From Prolixibacteraceae bacterium (GTDB lineage Bacteria; Bacteroidota; Bacteroidia; Bacteroidales; Prolixibacteraceae), in assembly GCA_016930735.1 (NCBI GenBank), contig JAFGGF010000073.1, positions 1 through 19,799 of the forward strand: a stretch of DNA of 19,799 nucleotides. The letters are read 5' to 3'. The position numbers and the translations under genes are program-made. This document shows positions 15,980 to 19,799 of this stretch, piece after piece. Within the stretch, counting starts at the first letter, position 1; the number at the start of each line of letters is the position of its first letter. The notes under the pieces were generated by a model. The model did not search any database and was not told where the DNA came from. It saw only the letters and a program-made list of their open reading frames with translations.

Positions 15980-16525
15980 TTATTTTAAGCGGGATTTAAA
16001 TGGAAGAAATGTCATAAAATCAACATGGTGGACGATATATGCCTCGGTTGAACGTTTAACCATATCACCTTCACCGGCATGTGCTGCAATGATGTGGCAC
16101 ACCGGCGCCGGTACTCCGCAACTTTCGGCCAGGGAAACACCGGAAAACGGATGACGCAGGTATTTCCCGTATTCCCCCTGGACAGCATTTCCCTTTTCAT
16201 CCAGTTCGTACTCAAGCAATTTTCCCACATCAGCCAGGATTGCCCCTGCTATCAAAACATCCATATTTACTGGCAGTTCATCTTTAAAAAACTCCTGAAC
16301 TTTCTTACCGCTTTCAAAAGCGATGTGTACAACAGCCCTTTTATGATCCATAAAACTAACCTTCATATCAGGACCGCAAAGTAAGGTAAACGGTATTTTT
16401 TTCAGGTTATCAGCTTTCAGAATACTCTTTTCAAGAGCGAGTTTCCAGGTGTTCGCTGTTTTATGCCTTAAATCGTCATCTGCAATCCAGTTCAGTTCGG
16501 GCCATAATTCATATATTTCTTCCAT
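15980..16525 (-). CDS. HD-domain protein with degenerate HD dyad
   Basis: A 181-residue cytoplasmic protein whose middle follows the HD-domain pattern: His61 (DHKRAVVHIA), the dyad position at 98-99 in AILADVGKLLEY, His125 (RHPFSGV), His144/His149 (CHIIAAHAGEGD) and a final Asp169 (VHHVDF). HD phosphohydrolases have LHD(I/V)GK at the dyad; here codon GCT gives Ala98-Asp99, so one metal-binding His is missing. Catalysis may be weakened, changed or replaced by a binding role. The N-terminal 45 residues (WPELNWIADDDLR) are not recognised. It starts 3 nt after the dehydrogenase stop and lies 30 nt before the first hydro-lyase, so it is built into the pathway operon. A metabolite-phosphate or CoA-related hydrolase or an enzyme partner are guesses. 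Confidence 0.82.
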   Translation of the reverse strand: MEEIYELWPELNWIADDDLRHKTANTWKLALEKSILKADNLKKIPFTLLCGPDMKVSFMDHKRAVVHIAFESGKKVQEFFKDELPVNMDVLIAGAILADVGKLLEYELDEKGNAVQGEYGKYLRHPFSGVSLAESCGVPAPVCHIIAAHAGEGDMVKRSTEAYIVHHVDFMTFLPFKSRLK

Positions 16526-16528
16526 AAC

Positions 16529-17725
16529 TTACAATTTACTGATTATTTCATCTGCCATCTGACGGGTTGAAGCAGCACCTTTTTCAAGTACTTCCGGGTT
16601 GCCGGGCAGTTTTTCCATATCATAAGTCCTGACTTTTCCTTCAGCAATTACCTGAGCCACTGCCTTTCTTATTTTGAAAGCGATACGTTGTTCATCAATA
16701 AAATCGAGCATCATACAGGCTGATTCAATCATTGCCACCGGATTCACGATCGAAACAGGATATCCGGCATATTTTGGCGCCGAACCATGGGTAGGTTCAA
16801 ATACTCCAATTCCGGAATCAGGATTGTACTGGGCTGAACAGGCAAACCCAAGCCCGCCTATCAATCCGGCAAAAGCATCTGAAACAATATCGCCAAACAT
16901 ATTGCCTGCTACAATTACTCCATAATCTTCCGGATTTTTAGTCAGCCACATCATCTGGGCATCGATGTTGGTATTCCAGAGTTCAATTTCAGGAAACTTA
17001 TTTTTCTGAATTTCTTTGGCCATTTTATACATCATGCCAGAAGTTTCTCTTATTACATTTGGTTTCTCACAGAGGGTAACCGATTTATAACCATATTTCT
17101 GAGCATGTTGGAACGCTGCCATAAGAATCCTTTCAGTAGCTCTTCTGGTAAAAATCCTTGTGGAAACAGAAATTTCATCAACAGGAACCTGACCAAAATT
17201 TTTTACAAACTTTGGATGTGTCATCAAAGCATCATAAACTTTCTGAGGAGGATTGCTCCATTCTACTCCGCCATACAATCCTTCGGTATTCTGACGAAAA
17301 ATAGCAACATCAACCTCTGGTTCTTCAATCAAATTATCTTTCCCCCGTCTGATAAAATTCAACGGATTTCCTTTGTAAGAATGGCATGGTCGTAAACAAA
17401 TATCAAGGCCAAAGTGCTGGCGAAGGCCAACAATCGGGCTTGAATAAACCAGTCCTTTTTCTTTTAATTCAGGAGCGAGCTCATTAAAAGCCTCATCCTT
17501 GGGTTTGGAAGTAATAGCCCCGAACAGAGCTATTTTATACGTCTCAATCAATTGAATGGTTCTTTCCGGTAAAGGATTGCCCTCCGATTTCCAGAATTCC
17601 CATCCAATGTCACCATGCACATAATCGGCTTGAAATCCGGCTGCATCCAACACCCTTACTGCCTCTTCAAGAACGGTCTTTCCGATGCCGTCTCCCGGAA
17701 GTGTTACAATTGTTCTTTTTATCAT
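16529..17725 (-). CDS. Isocitrate/homoisocitrate/isopropylmalate-type dehydrogenase
   Basis: A 398-residue member of the metal-dependent beta-decarboxylating dehydrogenases, which oxidise a 2-hydroxy-3-carboxy acid and release CO2, or work in reverse. Visible sites: LPGDGIG at 9-15, substrate arginines Arg102 (GLRQ) and Arg112 (ICLRP), Arg144 and Tyr151 (FRQNTEGLYGG), Lys221 (CEKPNV), and metal aspartates 279 and 283 (GDIVSD). The adenine-binding HGSAPKYAG carries Lys318-Tyr319, the pair linked to NADP+ use in E. coli isocitrate dehydrogenase; NAD+ enzymes usually have Asp-Ile. Ser96 fits the isocitrate site, but the partner position (Asn115 in E. coli) is Ile98 by eye alignment, so isocitrate is not assured. 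Length fits neither the 330-360 of isopropylmalate enzymes nor the 416 of E. coli. Its place beside homoaconitase-like genes makes homoisocitrate plausible. Confidence 0.88.
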   Translation of the reverse strand: MIKRTIVTLPGDGIGKTVLEEAVRVLDAAGFQADYVHGDIGWEFWKSEGNPLPERTIQLIETYKIALFGAITSKPKDEAFNELAPELKEKGLVYSSPIVGLRQHFGLDICLRPCHSYKGNPLNFIRRGKDNLIEEPEVDVAIFRQNTEGLYGGVEWSNPPQKVYDALMTHPKFVKNFGQVPVDEISVSTRIFTRRATERILMAAFQHAQKYGYKSVTLCEKPNVIRETSGMMYKMAKEIQKNKFPEIELWNTNIDAQMMWLTKNPEDYGVIVAGNMFGDIVSDAFAGLIGGLGFACSAQYNPDSGIGVFEPTHGSAPKYAGYPVSIVNPVAMIESACMMLDFIDEQRIAFKIRKAVAQVIAEGKVRTYDMEKLPGNPEVLEKGAASTRQMADEIISKL

Positions 17726-17740
17726 ATTTATTCGTTTATT

Positions 17741-17837
17741 TTCAGATATTAGATATTCGTTATTAGTAATTTGTTATGTCTGTTTACTGTGTACTGTATA
17801 CTGAACACAGGAAACTGTGACTGTAAACTGCCAACTC
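17741..17837. repeat. 7-nt-periodic degenerate tract between dehydrogenase and citF
   Basis: From 17741 the plus strand breaks into 14 heptads, with one unit a base short: ttcagat, attagat, attcgtt, attagta, atttgtt, atgtctg, tttactg, tgtactg, tatactg, aacacag, gaaactg, tgactg, taaactg, ccaactc. Two sub-families are seen, ATT-rich and NNNACTG. It fills the only sizeable gap of the operon (113 nt) and stops one base before the citF stop codon. Confidence 0.75.
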
Positions 17838-17838
17838 T

Positions 17839-19395
17839 TTACTTCTTCACCTGTCTTACTATATCTATAACAGTACCATCGATCCACTTAATGGCTGCCA
17901 CAATTTTATCTGTAAATTGTGGTTTTTGCGGTTTTCCACAAATCCTGTCTGCTTCCTCCTTTAATTCCTGAATTGTTTTAATTGGCAAATCTGTATTTTT
18001 TACTTTTTCAATCAAGTCAATACGCCGTGGATTTATTGCAATCCCCCTTTCGGTAACCACAACATCAATCATCTCACCGGGCCCGCAAAGAGTCGTTACT
18101 TCATCAACAATTACCGGAATCCTGTCACGGAATAGCGGTACCGCCAAAATGGTATTTTTTGCATGCAGGCAATTCTGCCAGCCTCCTATTCCATGCAGTA
18201 ACAATCCATCGGAGTGGGTAACCACATTCCCGTTGAAATTAATATCTACCTCGGTCGCACCAAGGGTAACCACATCGATCATGGTTGTCAGATTGCCTTT
18301 TGAATGGAAATTGTAACCATTAAAAACCGAATAACTATGATGATTCGGATTGGTTTTTAATGATTGGATTGCAGCCGTATCAAAAAGCTGCCCCTCCAGA
18401 ATATTTTCATACGTGCCATCTTCAAGCATTGCAACCGAATATTTGGTACTACCTCCATAACTTACCCTGGCTTTCCATCCATTCTTTTTCATAATTTCAT
18501 GAAAGAAAACACCAATAGCAAGTGAAATACTTCCGGCACCCGATTGCATGATGCACCCATCGTAAATTATACCTGCAGTTTCACAGAAGCGCGCTGTATA
18601 TTCTGCTACTTTTAACCGGTCAGGGCTACGGGTAATCTGTGTAGTTCCCGATACTATTTTTTCCGGATTTCCGATCTGATCCACTTCAACCACATAATCG
18701 ACATAGTTGCCAATGATTTGCATCGGAGTACATGGAAACTTAACAAGGTTATCGGTAACAACAATTACTTTATCAGCGTATTGCACATCCATTTCGGTAT
18801 AACCCAGCACACCACAAGCCGATTTCCCGTACAAACCATTTGCATTTCCAAAAAAATCAGAAGAGGGCGCTGCCATAACAGCGATATCAATTTTCACTTC
18901 TCCATCCTGAATAGCCTGTACCCTGCCCCCATGCGAGCGTAAAACTGCCACTCCGTTCATTTTCCCTTCGGAAGTAAACTTACCAAGTGGACCGTTCATA
19001 CTTCCCTCAATCCGATTAATCGTACCTTCTTCGAGGTAAGGAATTAAATGGGTATTGCAAGGAAACGATGCTGAAGGAAACCACCTCAAATCTTTAACTC
19101 CAAGTTCATGTGCAACATCAAAAACCATGTTGGCCACAAAATCACCATCGCGCAAATGATGATGCGTGGAAATGGTCATTCCATCTTTTAAACCCGCTTT
19201 TTGTAATGCAACTTTCAGCGACTCTACTACTTTGTTTCCATCCTTTGGAAAATCGTAACATACCGGAATAGGTGGAGCATATTTTACACCTTCTGGACGG
19301 TGTTTATTAATTCCTTTAAAAGGGATAACTTCTTCTCCGTTAATCCGGGTTGGCACCCGGCGCCCCGCAGCATTTTTTACCAGATTATCCTTCAT
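17839..19395 (-). CDS. citF: Citrate lyase alpha subunit (citrate:ACP transferase type)
   Basis: The 518-residue product is close to the usual 510. In the citrate lyase complex the alpha subunit swaps acetate for citrate on the gamma-subunit prosthetic group. Collinear with E. coli CitF are GLKDGMTISTHHHLRDGDFVAN, LRSHGGRVQ, PSSDFFGNANG, MQSGAGSISLA, SLKTNPNH, NGNVVTHSDG and the end FTDKIVAAIKWIDGTVIDIVRQVK. A start at 19395 is chosen: GGAGGGCAGG lies 3-12 nt before that ATG and the family begins here. A longer frame from 19446 is possible but lies inside citE. It overlaps citE by 11 nt, which implies translational coupling. The gamma subunit and prosthetic-group genes are not in view and should lie to the right. 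A homocitrate- or citramalate-specific variant cannot be ruled out. Confidence 0.94.
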   Translation of the reverse strand: MKDNLVKNAAGRRVPTRINGEEVIPFKGINKHRPEGVKYAPPIPVCYDFPKDGNKVVESLKVALQKAGLKDGMTISTHHHLRDGDFVANMVFDVAHELGVKDLRWFPSASFPCNTHLIPYLEEGTINRIEGSMNGPLGKFTSEGKMNGVAVLRSHGGRVQAIQDGEVKIDIAVMAAPSSDFFGNANGLYGKSACGVLGYTEMDVQYADKVIVVTDNLVKFPCTPMQIIGNYVDYVVEVDQIGNPEKIVSGTTQITRSPDRLKVAEYTARFCETAGIIYDGCIMQSGAGSISLAIGVFFHEIMKKNGWKARVSYGGSTKYSVAMLEDGTYENILEGQLFDTAAIQSLKTNPNHHSYSVFNGYNFHSKGNLTTMIDVVTLGATEVDINFNGNVVTHSDGLLLHGIGGWQNCLHAKNTILAVPLFRDRIPVIVDEVTTLCGPGEMIDVVVTERGIAINPRRIDLIEKVKNTDLPIKTIQELKEEADRICGKPQKPQFTDKIVAAIKWIDGTVIDIVRQVKK

Positions 19396-19799
19396 ATCCT
19401 GCCCTCCAATTTTTTTCCAGTTTTCCTGCTTCAACTGCGTTTTCAATGATTTTCAATGCTCTTTTAACCACAGGCGGATCCACCATTTTTGAACCAACAG
19501 CAATTACTCCTTTCCCTTCCGACTGGGCTTTGTAAAAGGCTGAAACAATTTCTTTTGCTTTTTCAATTTCATTTTCTTCAGGAATATAAACATCCCTGAT
19601 AATTTTAATTTGAGAAGGGTGGATGCATCCCACTCCGGTAAAACCTAATTTCTTCGATATTACAGCATTTTTACGAATTAAATCCACGTTTTCAAATTCT
19701 GAAAAAACCGAATCCAGTGGTTGCACTCGCGCTGCCACTGCCGCATTGACAATCCTCATTCGCGCATACAATGATTCTTCACCTGTTAATGTACGTTGA
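19385..19799 (-). CDS. citE: Citrate lyase beta subunit / HpcH-HpaI aldolase family (C-terminal part)
   Basis: Only the last 137 residues are in the window; the frame is open to the right edge, so the start is missing. The visible part matches the C-terminal half of CitE (about 290 residues whole): LTGEESLYARMRIVNAA, VQPLDSVFSEFENVD, KLGFTGVGCIHPSQI and AVGSKMVDPPVVKRA. In citrate lyase this subunit cleaves citryl-ACP to acetyl-ACP and oxaloacetate. CitE relatives also act on citramalyl-CoA, malyl-CoA or other acyl-thioesters, and the substrate-binding N-terminal half is not visible. Placement directly upstream of citF, with an 11-nt overlap, follows the usual citD-citE-citF order and supports a true lyase subunit. 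Confidence 0.92.
   Translation of the reverse strand, partial: QRTLTGEESLYARMRIVNAAVAARVQPLDSVFSEFENVDLIRKNAVISKKLGFTGVGCIHPSQIKIIRDVYIPEENEIEKAKEIVSAFYKAQSEGKGVIAVGSKMVDPPVVKRALKIIENAVEAGKLEKNWRAGYEG

Noticed and set aside
19396..19446. Longer citF start at 19446
   Set aside because: It would lie 61 nt inside citE and lacks a Shine-Dalgarno site, while the ATG at 19395 has GGAGG at good spacing and fits the family start.

Overview
The window comes from a low-GC member of the Bacteroidota, probably a marine or anaerobic Marinilabiliales/Bacteroidales-type organism (the order is inference). The signs are promoters of the TTTG-N19-TAnnTTTG type instead of TTGACA/TATAAT, a short 288-residue primary sigma factor without region 1.1, a Rho factor with a long disordered insert, a FeoA-FeoB fusion followed by a small Cys-rich membrane protein, and a secreted beta-helix protein with the GCDSI-TT-LTV repeats common in this phylum. 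No rRNA, transposase, phage gene or CRISPR array was seen.

Left part (1-4181, all minus strand): the N-terminal 944 residues of a large secreted protein (signal peptide, beta-helix start motif, CenC-like carbohydrate-binding domain, beta-helix, then an exact 47-residue/141-nt tandem array that runs off the left edge); a 390-nt leader region; tRNA-Arg(ACG) with its own promoter and a strong intrinsic terminator; and a conserved protein of unknown function.

Middle part (4182-10770): a ferrous-iron uptake operon on the plus strand (feoAB fusion with a TTG start, then a FeoB-associated Cys-rich protein) meets, at a 4-nt gap, a minus-strand pair rpoD-rpe. rpoD and rho diverge from a 356-nt AT-rich region that contains a textbook Bacteroidota promoter for rho. 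rho ends at an intrinsic terminator.

Right part (10778-19799, all minus strand): one compact metabolic operon, read right to left: citE (cut by the window edge) - citF - beta-decarboxylating hydroxyacid dehydrogenase (isocitrate/homoisocitrate/isopropylmalate type) - degenerate HD-domain protein - two different LeuC-LeuD-type fused hydro-lyases - ALDH7-family (alpha-aminoadipate semialdehyde-type) dehydrogenase. Gaps are 2-34 nt or overlaps, except one 113-nt gap that is almost wholly a 7-nt-periodic tract. Two readings are possible. One is a citrate/isocitrate/2-oxoglutarate module. The more interesting one is a lysine/2-aminoadipate catabolic route that runs the homocitrate (alpha-aminoadipate) pathway backwards: aminoadipate semialdehyde to 2-aminoadipate, to 2-oxoadipate, reductive carboxylation to homoisocitrate, two hydro-lyase half-steps to homocitrate, and a citrate-lyase-like cleavage to acetate plus 2-oxoglutarate. 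The gene content fits this second reading, but the sequence does not prove it.
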